Positions 26,527 through 36,099 of a stretch of DNA of 64,000 bases are shown one piece after another. Within the stretch, counting starts at the first letter, position 1; every line of letters begins with the position of its first letter. A model generated the notes under the pieces. That model made no database searches and was not told the origin of the DNA. It worked only from the letters and a program-made list of their open reading frames with translations. The translations under genes were made by a program, and so were the position numbers. Source of the stretch: CAYRUD01 sp964427425 (GTDB lineage: Bacteria; Chlamydiota; Chlamydiia; Chlamydiales; FEN-1388); contig CAYRUD010000011.1 of the NCBI GenBank assembly GCA_964427425.1, positions 93,724-157,723 on the forward strand, given 5' to 3'.

Positions 26527-27711
26527 CTAGACATGTTCGTACAGTCGCTCGTGGTTCTTCACTCCTTTAAAGCGGAATCCTTGCTCAGTAAGGACTGGAG
26601 TCATATACTCACTTCCGTTTGTTGGGGTAGAGTGAGAAAATAACTGCTCATACTCTGAACAAGAGAGCGCTTTTCTCGATAAAATGAGATCTTCATGCGC
26701 CAATCGGTTCTTGTCTTTTAAAAGAGTATATTCCTTCGGGACGATTCCACTAAAAAATTCGCCGACACAACCCGATCCGTATGAGAAGAGTCCAAGGCGT
26801 TGTAAACTTAAATCATGTGGATCGTTCTCAAGAAGAGAGGCTAATGAAATATAAAGAGACGCTGTATATCCATTTCCAATTTTTTTTGAATACGTGAGTG
26901 AGTGCGATGGCGATTTCGAGATATCGAGCGTATCTGAGGGGTTTTGCTCTGAGTTTATCTTAACCAATCGCTCATGTGCTTTTTCTGCCATCTTTGAGAA
27001 CGGAACATGGTAGCAGAATCTTGAGTGATCGTGAAATCCTCTCTTGGACTTCATTGCATAGTCATCCCAAGAAGACGCAAGAGTCGAAAGATACGCGCGA
27101 GTAGAGTATTTTCCATCGACGATAGCTTCAGAGAGATAATTCGGTCTCCAGAAATCCATGATGTGTTCTGAATGATACCCTTGCTCAGGTTCAATCTCCA
27201 AAAGTCTAGGAGTATGAGATACTAAGAAGGCAGCTGCGGCACATCCTTGTGTAGGCTCACCAGGAGTATTGAGGCCATATCTGGCATTATCTGACGCAAT
27301 GACGAGTACTCGTTCATCAGGATGAAGCGAAAGGTAAGAGCGAGCGAGTGTCAGAGCGCATGTTGCGCTGTAGCATGCTTGCTTGAGCTCAATAATTCGG
27401 CACTTTTTCGGAAGATCAAGAAGATGATGAACCCATAATCCGGCTGCCTTCGATTGATCGACGCCCGACTCAGTCGCAAACATGATAAGCTTAATAGAGT
27501 CTTTAACCTCAGGAGTAATTATCTTTGAGGCAGCATTAGCGGCCATAGAGACAATATCTTCATCTGGAGGCATAACGGACATCTCTTCTTGTCCAAGTCC
27601 AATGATATACTTATTTGGATCAATCCCACGAGCCTCCGCTAACGAGTGAAGCGGAAGGGAGAATCGAGGTGTATAAAGAGAAAGGGATTCGATACCGATG
27701 GAAAGTGGCAC
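26527..27711 (-). CDS. mvaS: Hydroxymethylglutaryl-CoA synthase
   Basis: 394 aa; condenses acetyl-CoA and acetoacetyl-CoA to HMG-CoA in the mevalonate route to isoprenoids. The catalytic triad can be placed as Glu81 (FATESGVD), Cys113 (QACYSATCAL) and His235 (YHVPFSKMAEKAH), matching the bacterial MvaS pattern. The thiolase-like N-terminal and C-terminal halves are complete. It lies 96 bases after the HMG-CoA reductase gene on the same strand and is almost certainly co-transcribed with it. The remaining mevalonate enzymes are not in the window. Confidence 0.95.
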   Translation of the reverse strand: MPLSIGIESLSLYTPRFSLPLHSLAEARGIDPNKYIIGLGQEEMSVMPPDEDIVSMAANAASKIITPEVKDSIKLIMFATESGVDQSKAAGLWVHHLLDLPKKCRIIELKQACYSATCALTLARSYLSLHPDERVLVIASDNARYGLNTPGEPTQGCAAAAFLVSHTPRLLEIEPEQGYHSEHIMDFWRPNYLSEAIVDGKYSTRAYLSTLASSWDDYAMKSKRGFHDHSRFCYHVPFSKMAEKAHERLVKINSEQNPSDTLDISKSPSHSLTYSKKIGNGYTASLYISLASLLENDPHDLSLQRLGLFSYGSGCVGEFFSGIVPKEYTLLKDKNRLAHEDLILSRKALSCSEYEQLFSHSTPTNGSEYMTPVLTEQGFRFKGVKNHERLYEHV

Positions 27712-27807
27712 GAGTATTCAGCTCCTTCATCAGTGGTTGTGAAAATTCGCTTCAATATAAGTATCTTATAAATTGTACCTTGAATCTGTACATTCATGGA
27801 ATCTGAT

Positions 27808-28917
27808 TTACGTTGAGCGCTCTAAAGTCATATGAGTCGAGACAAGCTCACCTGGATTTGCCTGAGCTCCGAGGAGCGAGAGCTCGCCTGAGAGAACACA
27901 GGCTGCTACTATCTCTGCCAAGCGCCTTGATGTCCGACCAGGTTTTGATTCCTGCTTAGAAGGAAGACATTCAAGTCGCTTAAGCGCTTCTTGTATTTCA
28001 GGGAGATCTTTGCCATTGCCTACTGTCCCGACGATAATATTAGGCAAGGTAACGCTAAAATAAAGGGATCCAGATCTGACTTCGCAGTGAGTGATTCCTT
28101 GTGAGCCCTCAACGATATTAGCGGCATCTTGACCAGTTGCTAGATAAATTGCTAAGAGCATGTTCGCAAAATGGGCGTTTGCGCTCTCGACTGCCCCCGA
28201 AGCGATCGATCCGATAAGATTCTTTTTCAAATTGAGCTCGCAAATCTCTTGAGGTGTAGCTCGTAGATAGGCTTTACACAGCTTTTCTGATATGGTCACC
28301 TCTGCGACAACGCTTTTTCCTCTGCCTAGGATTGCATTGACTGCGGAGACTTTTTTATCAGTGCAGAAATTTCCAGAGACTGAAATGTGCTTAACAGTAG
28401 GAAATTCATGAAGAATTCTCTTTAACAATGCGTCAGATGCCTTAGTCACCATATTATGACCAGACGCATCTCCGGTGAGAGCTTCAACCCTAACAAAGAG
28501 AAGGGACGAGATAATATGAGTATGAAGAGAGCTGACTTTTAAATAGCGACTTGTTGATTCACATGTCCCTATATAAGAAGCCTTTGATTGATGAATCGTA
28601 TTAGCTATTTTTAAAGCTAATTCTGATGAAAGAGCATCGATAAGGATCGATCGAGTCATCCCATCTCGCAAGATTGTTGTTGAAATTCCTCCTGCTCGGG
28701 AGCTCAAAAGAGCTCCTCTTTCGACTGATGGCCATAATGGTGTCTCATAGGTTGCGAGAGGAATATGAACAGAAAATTGGCCGGAGTCTGAGCTATTAAT
28801 GAGAAGAGGGCCTACCCACTGAGTTGGAATAGGAGTTATTGATTTCTCAAGTCTTTTCGCATCTCTATTGCGCTGAGATTTATTCTCGATCGCTTTTTCA
28901 GTTGAGTTTGCATCCAT
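27808..28917 (-). CDS. mvaA: 3-hydroxy-3-methylglutaryl-CoA reductase, class I-like
   Basis: 369 aa; reduces HMG-CoA to mevalonate with NAD(P)H. Catalytic residues visible: Glu58 in YETPLWPS, the GDASGHN dinucleotide/substrate motif (149-155), the lysine of CTDKK (185-189) in SGNFCTDKK, the aspartate of TGQDAANIVEG, and the C-terminal His of LVSTHM followed by Ser in ERS. The SGN-CTDKK-GRGKSVVAE run and the ELSLLGA helix are class I features, normally eukaryotic or archaeal and found in some bacteria by transfer. About 30 N-terminal residues are polar and non-conserved. Upstream of mvaS in a two-gene operon. Confidence 0.94.
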   Translation of the reverse strand: MDANSTEKAIENKSQRNRDAKRLEKSITPIPTQWVGPLLINSSDSGQFSVHIPLATYETPLWPSVERGALLSSRAGGISTTILRDGMTRSILIDALSSELALKIANTIHQSKASYIGTCESTSRYLKVSSLHTHIISSLLFVRVEALTGDASGHNMVTKASDALLKRILHEFPTVKHISVSGNFCTDKKVSAVNAILGRGKSVVAEVTISEKLCKAYLRATPQEICELNLKKNLIGSIASGAVESANAHFANMLLAIYLATGQDAANIVEGSQGITHCEVRSGSLYFSVTLPNIIVGTVGNGKDLPEIQEALKRLECLPSKQESKPGRTSRRLAEIVAACVLSGELSLLGAQANPGELVSTHMTLERST

Positions 28918-29033
28918 AGAGTATCGTATTCATCCCTCATCTTTTAGAGTGCTTGAAAGACCTATGAGCGTCACGGATAGTATTCATTATTTGATAGAAT
29001 ACGCCGCGAGGGGGCAAAAGCGCCACTGTTTTA

Positions 29034-30530
29034 TTACATCATATTCCTCAATGTAGAGAAGGTCTCACGGAGCGAGACAATTGTCGTGATGAGGCTCAAT
29101 TTTTGAGTGACTTCTGAAGGCGATGGTCGAAGTTCTGGAGATGGGTTAATCATCTCTATAATTATGTCTAAAGCCTGATATAATTCGATATCTGTAGTGC
29201 ATATATGAGTCATGAGATAGTTCTTAATCTCGTTATACATGCTCAGATAGGAAATTGATAAGGTAGTATTAACAATCAATGCTTCGGTTTCATCCAAAGT
29301 TGCCTTGTAACGGCGATACCAGATAAGCATCTGAGGCAATGATGAACACTGCTGAAAGGCAGACATCTTATTAGTTGGTAGGAGGGAGGTGTAAGTTGTT
29401 GAGGCTGATTCTGCTCCGTTTCTTTGAAGCAGCGGGATACCACTCATTTTGCTTTTAAGAATGAATTTTAAGAGGGTCAACCCTAATGCGTATACATCAG
29501 CGGATTGTCTTCCTTTGTGTGTGGAGAGTCCATAATTAAGGACTTCTGGGGCTGTGTTTTCAATTGAGTGGTAGAAAGTATTATCTTGATCGTGCAGATC
29601 TCTGCCTTGATTCCAGCCTACTAAAGCCGCAGAGAGTTTGTGCTGATTTGAATCCAATTGGTTAAACCAGATCTTTTTTTCGTATATACTCCCATGGTAA
29701 ATACCGCTCTTGTGAGCCTCCTCTAAGCCTTTTACTACAACTTTGCAAAGAAAGATCATCTCGTGCGTTGATAGAGGTTTATATGGAATGTGGCAGAGAG
29801 CACAACTGTAATGGTCTGTAAAAATATACTTTTTTGTTGTTACTTTTAGATCGAAGTCAGGTGAAGACCCTAAATTAGTGTGTCTTTTGTATGTTCTAAT
29901 TATCATTCGATCGAATGATTGATGGATTTTCAAATGCCCTTCTTTCCCATTGAATAATCCCATAACATCAGCTTCTTTAGTGAGCGCATCAGAGTTATTC
30001 TTGTTATTGATGACGGTAATTTTCTTGAGGTCATTTGTGACGTAATTAATCAGGTACCCAGTCCGAACTGAGTAGTCACTGCAAGACAGTGATAAGTTCT
30101 TTTCTCGTGGTATGATGTACGCCTCAGATGTCTCTTTATTGATATACAGTGTATAGGGAAATCCTAATGATGCACTCTTAGGATTCTTCTTAATGAAGAA
30201 TGTACGAGTGTTCGGGCATGTTTTATCAACATAATAATGGATATACATCGCAATCTTTGTGACTGCGTCTTTTATACTTTTAGATCCTTCGGTATTGATA
30301 CAATTAAGAGCGCAAACTGTCTTAACAACTCTTCCAAGCCAATTTGAAATAGTTTCATTCTGGCGAGAGTTAGAGCAAATGGATTCTAAAAGCTCATCTT
30401 GGCTTGAGGCCATCTCGAAAAACTTCATTTCGTCAATGCTTGGTAGGATTTCTTGTGGAAAATGCATTGGCAAAGAGGATTGATACGAGCTTTCGCTATT
30501 TAATGTAGCTGTAATTGGATGTGCAATCAT
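29034..30530 (-). CDS. Pseudokinase-like protein, last member of the eight-gene array (HGS / GWN)
   Basis: 498 aa. Shared array layout: variable helical N-terminus (1-120), an N-lobe block with the array motif AYIIPR (137-142), then GHLKIHQSF (198-206), and a C-lobe. Kinase landmarks are recognisable but broken: the HRD loop reads HGS (279-281), so the catalytic Asp is lost; DFG reads GWN (305-307). The structural landmarks APE (327-329), DVYALG (345-350) and a C-terminal INPSPELRPSPSEV are kept, so the fold is under selection while catalysis probably is not. No signal peptide or membrane segment, and no ribosome site before the ATG. Confidence 0.85.
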   Translation of the reverse strand: MIAHPITATLNSESSYQSSLPMHFPQEILPSIDEMKFFEMASSQDELLESICSNSRQNETISNWLGRVVKTVCALNCINTEGSKSIKDAVTKIAMYIHYYVDKTCPNTRTFFIKKNPKSASLGFPYTLYINKETSEAYIIPREKNLSLSCSDYSVRTGYLINYVTNDLKKITVINNKNNSDALTKEADVMGLFNGKEGHLKIHQSFDRMIIRTYKRHTNLGSSPDFDLKVTTKKYIFTDHYSCALCHIPYKPLSTHEMIFLCKVVVKGLEEAHKSGIYHGSIYEKKIWFNQLDSNQHKLSAALVGWNQGRDLHDQDNTFYHSIENTAPEVLNYGLSTHKGRQSADVYALGLTLLKFILKSKMSGIPLLQRNGAESASTTYTSLLPTNKMSAFQQCSSLPQMLIWYRRYKATLDETEALIVNTTLSISYLSMYNEIKNYLMTHICTTDIELYQALDIIIEMINPSPELRPSPSEVTQKLSLITTIVSLRETFSTLRNMM

Positions 30531-30599
30531 TTGTATAGTGGATTATGAATGGGTGTATATGAAGCTCTAGATACTAGTAATGGAGATTAAGATTTTATG

Positions 30600-30627
30600 A
30601 GGCAGCTTTATTGATTAGGTGCTGCCT
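30600..30627 (-). terminator. Hairpin after array member at 30681
   Basis: AGGCAGC (30600-30606) pairs with GCTGCCT (30621-30627) about 55 bases past the stop codon. The T tract is poor. Confidence 0.45.
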
Positions 30628-30680
30628 CATATTGATGTTAAGATAAGGGCGGGGGAGATGCCCTTTACATCGCAGCTTAT

Positions 30681-32144
30681 TTAATTTAAGGAGATGTTCT
30701 TGAGAATATGATCTAGTTTTTCTTGAACTATAGAGCAAGTGAGGCGATTTTCGAGCTGCGGATTGATCAATTCCGCAAGAGCGTGAAGCGCTTGATTGAG
30801 AGAGGGGTTATTCTTTGGACAAGCATAGCTATCGATCTGTTCTTTTACATTTTTATAGATCGTTTCGTAGACGTGAAAGAGCTCACGATCTACAATTTCC
30901 CGATTGCTTTCACTTAAAGTGGTATAATTTCTTTGGTACCATTCTAGACATTGGCTTAAGGATGTACATCGTTGAAATTCAGCAACTTCTTTGCTGTCGG
31001 TATCTTTTTGAGTAATGTCATTGATCTTCAGAATCTTTTCAAAATTTTCAGGGAGTATTGCTGTAAGGAGAACCTTTCCTAATGCGTACGACTCTTGAGA
31101 TTTCTTTATTTCAATTGGATCAACTGGCTCAGAGAATTTTCCTTTGATAAGAAAATCAGGAGATGTATGTTCTAGTATTCCATAGAACTCTTTGTAAAGA
31201 AGGTCATTTGTAGCTTCTTCATTTTCCCATCCAGTTAACTCAACAGTATAAGAGCTTGATTTCTCTGACGCTGATGGCTTCTGTTGTAGTAAGATTTTTT
31301 CTTCATTAATCCTATGGTGAAGATATCCATTATGATGCGAGGTATTTAATGACTTCACTATGTCTCTAGATAGGCTGATGATCTCTTGGGTAGTCATCTT
31401 ATTAAAAGGTGCGTCTTGGAGAGTGTAGTCGTACTTGTTGAGAAAGCTGTAATTCTTTTCGATAATCTCTATGCCAAAAACGGGTCTATTTTCATAATCT
31501 ATGCCAATCTCAGGGCATTTAATAATCATTCTTCTGAACGTTTCGAGATATGTGCCTGTTAAGACGTTGTTGATTTCCTCGCCGTTTATGATTCGTACTG
31601 TGCCAAAGGTGTTCTGTGTAGTATTAATCTTGAACCCTACAAAATTGCTTGCAGCATTTTGATTCGATGAGTTCTGGGAGTTGAAGCCACTTTTAGGTAT
31701 TAAATAGACAGTTTGAGCCCTCTTGTTGACATAGATCATATGTCCAAAGGTTTTCTGCTGCGATTCAGCTTTATTTAGGAATTGATAATCAATCGATGCC
31801 TCAGCGGGGCCAAGTCTTTTAGATGATGGCTTGATGTAATATTTTTCTAAGTTGCTTGAATAATGAATGCCGTAGGCTATTTGAGGCAGTTCGCGATGTA
31901 GTTGAGAATATTCTTTGGGGATGGCTTGGCTAAGATCTTTGATAGTCTTACTAATATTTTGAATTCGCTGGTCGATATCACTTAGAGAATTTTCCTGAGC
32001 AATTTTTTTATAAGCTTCCAAGAATGTCTCTGGATCTTGAGATAGATTGAGTATCTCGTTTTCTTGTGGCGTAAGCACAATTTCTTGTGGATATAAATCG
32101 AATAAAAAAGAGTGTCCGTTTGTAGATTCGGATGTAGTTATCAT
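30681..32144 (-). CDS. Pseudokinase-like protein, array member (HHR / GWE)
   Basis: 487 aa, the most divergent of the pseudokinases in the N-lobe. The array motif reads VYLIPK (146-151). The catalytic loop is HHR (276-278) with Asn280, so the catalytic Asp is Arg, and the DFG position reads GWE (305-307). The APE motif has drifted to TSPDF. The helix-F region is ESYALGKVLL, and the C-terminus keeps LINPQLENRLT. An AGGA lies 4 bases before the ATG. It is the only member with a long region between IPK and the HQ-F segment that replaces the usual GHVKVHQIF, so it may bind a different partner. Confidence 0.83.
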   Translation of the reverse strand: MITTSESTNGHSFLFDLYPQEIVLTPQENEILNLSQDPETFLEAYKKIAQENSLSDIDQRIQNISKTIKDLSQAIPKEYSQLHRELPQIAYGIHYSSNLEKYYIKPSSKRLGPAEASIDYQFLNKAESQQKTFGHMIYVNKRAQTVYLIPKSGFNSQNSSNQNAASNFVGFKINTTQNTFGTVRIINGEEINNVLTGTYLETFRRMIIKCPEIGIDYENRPVFGIEIIEKNYSFLNKYDYTLQDAPFNKMTTQEIISLSRDIVKSLNTSHHNGYLHHRINEEKILLQQKPSASEKSSSYTVELTGWENEEATNDLLYKEFYGILEHTSPDFLIKGKFSEPVDPIEIKKSQESYALGKVLLTAILPENFEKILKINDITQKDTDSKEVAEFQRCTSLSQCLEWYQRNYTTLSESNREIVDRELFHVYETIYKNVKEQIDSYACPKNNPSLNQALHALAELINPQLENRLTCSIVQEKLDHILKNISLN

Positions 32145-32430
32145 TTTTCCTGCGAAGGGGTTTGAGATAGTGGAAATTTTCGAAAATAAAAAGGGCTGAC
32201 ATACCCTTAAAACATAAATTTATTAATTCAATTTGGGATCGATCGGTCTCTTTAAATGCTTTTTGCCCCCTAATTAAATATTTTATACGGTGTAAAATAC
32301 AAATTAAGAATATTAATTTGCACTAGAAAGACGAATGAGTGTTTACAGGTATTGTTAGTAACGAGCGATAAACTCCTCATTTACTTACATGAGCAAAACA
32401 AATTAAGGTCGAATAAAATTCAATTTTTAC
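32145..32430. other. AT-rich spacer in the kinase array
   Basis: No gene seen. Very AT-rich, with homopolymer runs; it presumably carries the promoter of the downstream member (minus strand). Confidence 0.45.
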
Positions 32431-32461
32431 AAAGGCCGCAGAGCTTTTTCATGCTGCCTTT
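32431..32461 (-). terminator. Hairpin after array member at 32487
   Basis: AAAGGC(C)GC (from 32431) pairs with GC(T)GCCTTT (to 32461), one mismatch, 26 bases past the stop codon. Weak T tract. Confidence 0.45.
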
Positions 32462-32486
32462 GTATGAAGGCTTTTTATGAACGCTT

Positions 32487-33860
32487 TTAAGCTGGATTTC
32501 TTGAACTGATTGGATGCATCGTTAATATATTATTAAGTCTTGTAAATGCCGCTTCAGCTGTGTAGCGCCTTGATGCGTCAGGATGAATCATCTCAGATAG
32601 AGTATGAAGAGCTTGATTAAAGGGAATGCTTAATTGACGGCTGAATTTAACATCAATACGAGACTTCACCTCAGCGTATATAGCATGTTTCTTAGCCCAT
32701 ACAGCTGGAACATGCATGGCAATTTCATTCATGGATGCGTATGGGTTCAATTGTATGTGCTTTTGATGCTCGCTTGTATTAGCAGAAAGGGAATTGCCGT
32801 CTAAGGGTAAGGAGATTTTATCAAAGTCTTCATTGAATATGTAGTTTAAGAGGGTCAATCCTAATGCATACACATCGCCAGCTTTCCTATAAAACGGATT
32901 TCCATAGTTTTGGCTCAGCTGTATGTTGTACGATTTATCCCATCCAGCTAAAACTGCGATAAGTTTCGCCTGTCCTCCCTGTAATTGCTCGTTTTGATTT
33001 TTTATCCATATAGTTGCTTTTGTAATATTATTATGAATGAAACCATTTTCATGAGCTGATTGTAAGCCTTTAGCTAGATCACGTGAGATAATAATCAAAT
33101 CCCTCAAAGTTAACCCATTATAGGGCATATTGATGAGTGAATAATCATAATGTTCCAGGCAAGCATGAGTATTGATATCTATTTTGAGGCTATATTCTTT
33201 TAAACAGCTGCGATATTCATGAGTTATAAAGGTTTTGATCGAGTGAGTTGTAAATAATTGATGCGTTTTAACTATTCCTCGATAGCCTCTAAATCTTTCT
33301 AAGACGAGTTTTTCATTTTCTGAGATATCGAACGACTGTTTATTTGTTACTATAATAATTTGCTCGTACCGGCCTTTCTTATAATCAATTTTTAAGCCGG
33401 TTCGAATTGTTCTTGTTTCATTTTCAGTTCCTTCATTTGTAATGGCATCTCCTCGAGGAATAATATAGGCGGACTCTGTTGGCTTATTGATATAGATTGA
33501 GTGATCTGTTCTCACGGCAAAGACAGAGTTCTCTCCAGGCAAGCTTTTATCATGAATATGATGTATACAATAAGAAAACCTTACGAGGTTATTTCTTAAT
33601 TCATTATCGATCGAATTTACCTGTTGTAAGAGGCATACGCTAGTCTGATAGACTTTGAATAATGTATTATAACGTTTTTGATTGCCCTCATGGATAGCCT
33701 TTGTGTGCTCTGCACGAATTGCCTCTAAGCTGGATATGTTGTATATTTCGTTGTTCTCTTCGGGTGTAAGCTCTACTGCGCGAGGAACTTCTTCTATTTG
33801 ACATATGTAAGGTGAATTGAGAGGTATATAATTTGAAGGCGCTAATACTTGAGTGTTCAT
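32487..33860 (-). CDS. Pseudokinase-like protein, shortest array member (HNN / GWD, APE segment missing)
   Basis: 457 aa. Array motif AYIIPRG (131-137), RGIVKTHQLF (194-203), catalytic loop HNN (276-278) with Asp replaced by Asn, and GWD (306-308) in place of DFG. Between GWD and DVYALG (329-334) only about 20 residues remain, so the activation segment with ENTAPEL seen in its neighbours is deleted. This rules out ordinary activation-loop regulation. The C-terminus keeps MIHPDASRRYT. It is otherwise intact and in frame, so it is a gene, not debris. Confidence 0.84.
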   Translation of the reverse strand: MNTQVLAPSNYIPLNSPYICQIEEVPRAVELTPEENNEIYNISSLEAIRAEHTKAIHEGNQKRYNTLFKVYQTSVCLLQQVNSIDNELRNNLVRFSYCIHHIHDKSLPGENSVFAVRTDHSIYINKPTESAYIIPRGDAITNEGTENETRTIRTGLKIDYKKGRYEQIIIVTNKQSFDISENEKLVLERFRGYRGIVKTHQLFTTHSIKTFITHEYRSCLKEYSLKIDINTHACLEHYDYSLINMPYNGLTLRDLIIISRDLAKGLQSAHENGFIHNNITKATIWIKNQNEQLQGGQAKLIAVLAGWDKSYNIQLSQNYGNPFYRKAGDVYALGLTLLNYIFNEDFDKISLPLDGNSLSANTSEHQKHIQLNPYASMNEIAMHVPAVWAKKHAIYAEVKSRIDVKFSRQLSIPFNQALHTLSEMIHPDASRRYTAEAAFTRLNNILTMHPISSRNPA

Positions 33861-34124
33861 AATTTTTTGGCTTTGTATGCGTGATTAATATATGACTCAA
33901 CAGGTCTTGCTGGGTAATTACAAATGATATTTGCTGTCGTTGAATTAATAACTCACTTAAATTCAATGACTATTCCTTATGATTTCTGGCAGTTAGTTAT
34001 TTAATTTACCTCCTTTGGTTGATAAAGACCGATAAAATACAACTTAGATTTTTAAGTTTATATAACAAAAGAAGTCTGTTTTGTAAGCTATAGATGAGTC
34101 TACAGGAGGGTAAAAATGGAATAG
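33861..34124. other. AT-rich spacer in the kinase array
   Basis: No gene seen; presumably the promoter of the member starting at 33860. Confidence 0.45.
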
Positions 34125-34157
34125 CAATATGGATGACACTTTTCCTCATCCATATTG
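34125..34157 (-). terminator. Strong hairpin after array member at 34183
   Basis: A perfect 12-base stem (CAATATGGATGA, 34125-34136, with 34146-34157), 25 bases past the stop codon, followed on the minus strand by GCTATTCCATTTTT. Confidence 0.7.
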
Positions 34158-34182
34158 ATTTTTGGATTATATGGACAGCTTG

Positions 34183-35808
34183 CTACATTGTAAAATGTAG
34201 GTCTTGATATGGGACTGAAAGGATCTGATTTAGATGCTGGGCAACATTTGTGCTTGTAGGGCGTTTGATTGGGTTAGGATTGATCATCTCGACAACTGCT
34301 TCCAATACTTGTTTTAAAAGGATGTTCTCTTCATTGCTTGGCCATACAGTAATCTTTTCTCGAGCTCTTCGATAGATTTCTTCGTAGTTTGCGGAAAGAG
34401 TATGATCAACATCTAAAGCCTCTTTAAGTGTAAGCGTATAGCGATTTGCCTTAAGCCACTGTAGCCGCATTCCGATGGTGAAGCACTGATGAAAATCGGC
34501 CATCTTCTCTACAGAGTACTGGAGGATTACACTGTCGTGAACATAATCGCTGTCCGTTTTCTGTGTATGAGATGAGAAGTCAGAGGAGATGGCTAAGAGA
34601 TCATCGTCTTGCCAATGATTAAGATGTTTTATATGTGCGGGCCCTGGAATCTGCTTTGGTCTCAAACTTTTTAACACATTGTCAGGAGACGAGGTAAAAA
34701 CAAGATCAGGTCCGAGGATAAACTGAAGAAGAGTCAAGCCTAACGCATAGACGTCGTGAAGGCGCTCAGACCTCATAGTCTCTGAGTTTAATTCTCTATT
34801 GCTCTTTGCCAAAAGCTCTGGGGCCGTGTTTTCGATGGCTCCATATAGCCAGCTGTCTATGAGAGGTCTATCTTTACAATCTTGGGCTAGTTCCCATCCT
34901 GATAAGACGGCTGAGAATCGAGAGCTTGGAGCACCTTGGAAGGTGTATTCTGGCTTGAGCCATATAGAATCAGCTGTTATGCCATTGTGTGTAATGCCAC
35001 AAGTGTGAGCTGTAGACAGGGCTTGTACTGTACTCGTGCAAATTTGGGCTATCTCGCGAGAAGTCAGCGAGAGTTCATTCGTGCTTTTAAGTGAGTGAGA
35101 GTAGTATTCAGTACACACATAGCTTTTGGGGATAATTGATAAGTTGCCCTTATAACAGTGAATTTTAGATGAATACATTAATGTAAATATTTGATGAACT
35201 TTCACATGTCCATGGCATCCGCTAAATATCTTTAAAATTTTTATCTCTTTCTCAGTTAATTTCTTATGCTTATCATTCCGCAGGATTGATATTTTCTTTA
35301 TTGTATTAGTTGCATAATGAATCATTAAACCGTTACGGATGGTGTATGAACTCCTTATTTGTGAAAAAGGGGTTTCGTTCTTCCTTGGGATAACGAAGCA
35401 AGTCATTGTATCTTTTTGAATAAAGATAGAATGATTAAGACCAATATTCTCGTTTATACCTTTTTTCTTGATGTAGAATGAAAGAAGCTTGTTCTTTTCA
35501 TCTGTTACAAAATGATGAAGGTAGAACGATATCTTTATTAATTCATCCTTCTTTTCTTGAGAAGTCGCTGAAAGAGAACTGATAAGCTTATCAGCGGTAT
35601 TGATTATCTGTAGGATCTTCTTTTTGAGAACATGATGGTCTTTTTGACATGCAACTACATATGTCTTTAATAAACTCTTAGGAGCCGCTTCGATTGTCAA
35701 TTTATCCTTATTATCAGGGATAACTTCAGCTGGGCAAGATTCGCTAGGTAGTAAGTAATGGATGAGAGGCTCGAAGACGATAGAAGAGGGTAGGGATAAT
35801 ATATTCAT
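34183..35808 (-). CDS. Pseudokinase-like protein, longest array pseudokinase (HNG / GWE)
   Basis: 541 aa from ATG 35808, chosen because AAGAGAG lies 7 bases upstream; a TTG seven codons earlier is less likely. Residue numbers below count from that TTG. Array motif CFVIPRK (144-150), GHVKVHQIF (207-215), catalytic loop HNG (281-283), GWE (311-313) for DFG, then ENTAPELL and DVYALG. A roughly 60-residue insertion after DVYALG (from about 385, with clusters of Ser, Asp and His) makes it longer than its neighbours. The C-terminus keeps MINPNPIKRPT. Confidence 0.85.
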   Translation of the reverse strand: MNILSLPSSIVFEPLIHYLLPSESCPAEVIPDNKDKLTIEAAPKSLLKTYVVACQKDHHVLKKKILQIINTADKLISSLSATSQEKKDELIKISFYLHHFVTDEKNKLLSFYIKKKGINENIGLNHSIFIQKDTMTCFVIPRKNETPFSQIRSSYTIRNGLMIHYATNTIKKISILRNDKHKKLTEKEIKILKIFSGCHGHVKVHQIFTLMYSSKIHCYKGNLSIIPKSYVCTEYYSHSLKSTNELSLTSREIAQICTSTVQALSTAHTCGITHNGITADSIWLKPEYTFQGAPSSRFSAVLSGWELAQDCKDRPLIDSWLYGAIENTAPELLAKSNRELNSETMRSERLHDVYALGLTLLQFILGPDLVFTSSPDNVLKSLRPKQIPGPAHIKHLNHWQDDDLLAISSDFSSHTQKTDSDYVHDSVILQYSVEKMADFHQCFTIGMRLQWLKANRYTLTLKEALDVDHTLSANYEEIYRRAREKITVWPSNEENILLKQVLEAVVEMINPNPIKRPTSTNVAQHLNQILSVPYQDLHFTM

Positions 35809-36071
35809 TATAATCTCTCTTTGTACCAATTTTATTCTTATATAATTAAACTCTTTTAAATGCGGGCGCTTTATTAATAGATGGGAATCTACCCAATCGG
35901 AGTTTGTTATATTGCAAATTAGATATGGCTTAGGAGTCTCTAACGGCTAGGCAAGGGGTTTTTTGAACCTGCCTTACCATCATAGTTATGATATAAACAG
36001 TGGAGAAAATTGCGAGAGTCTTTTGATCCCTGTGAGAGAGATGAGCTCTTGTTCAATAGAAGCTTTTAAGA

Positions 36072-36089
36072 GGTGGCACTATGGCCACC
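36072..36089 (-). terminator. Hairpin after array member at 36100
   Basis: GGTGGC (36072-36077) pairs with GCCACC (36084-36089), 6-base loop, 10 bases past the stop codon. T tract weak. Confidence 0.45.
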
Positions 36090-36099
36090 GTTAAAGAGT

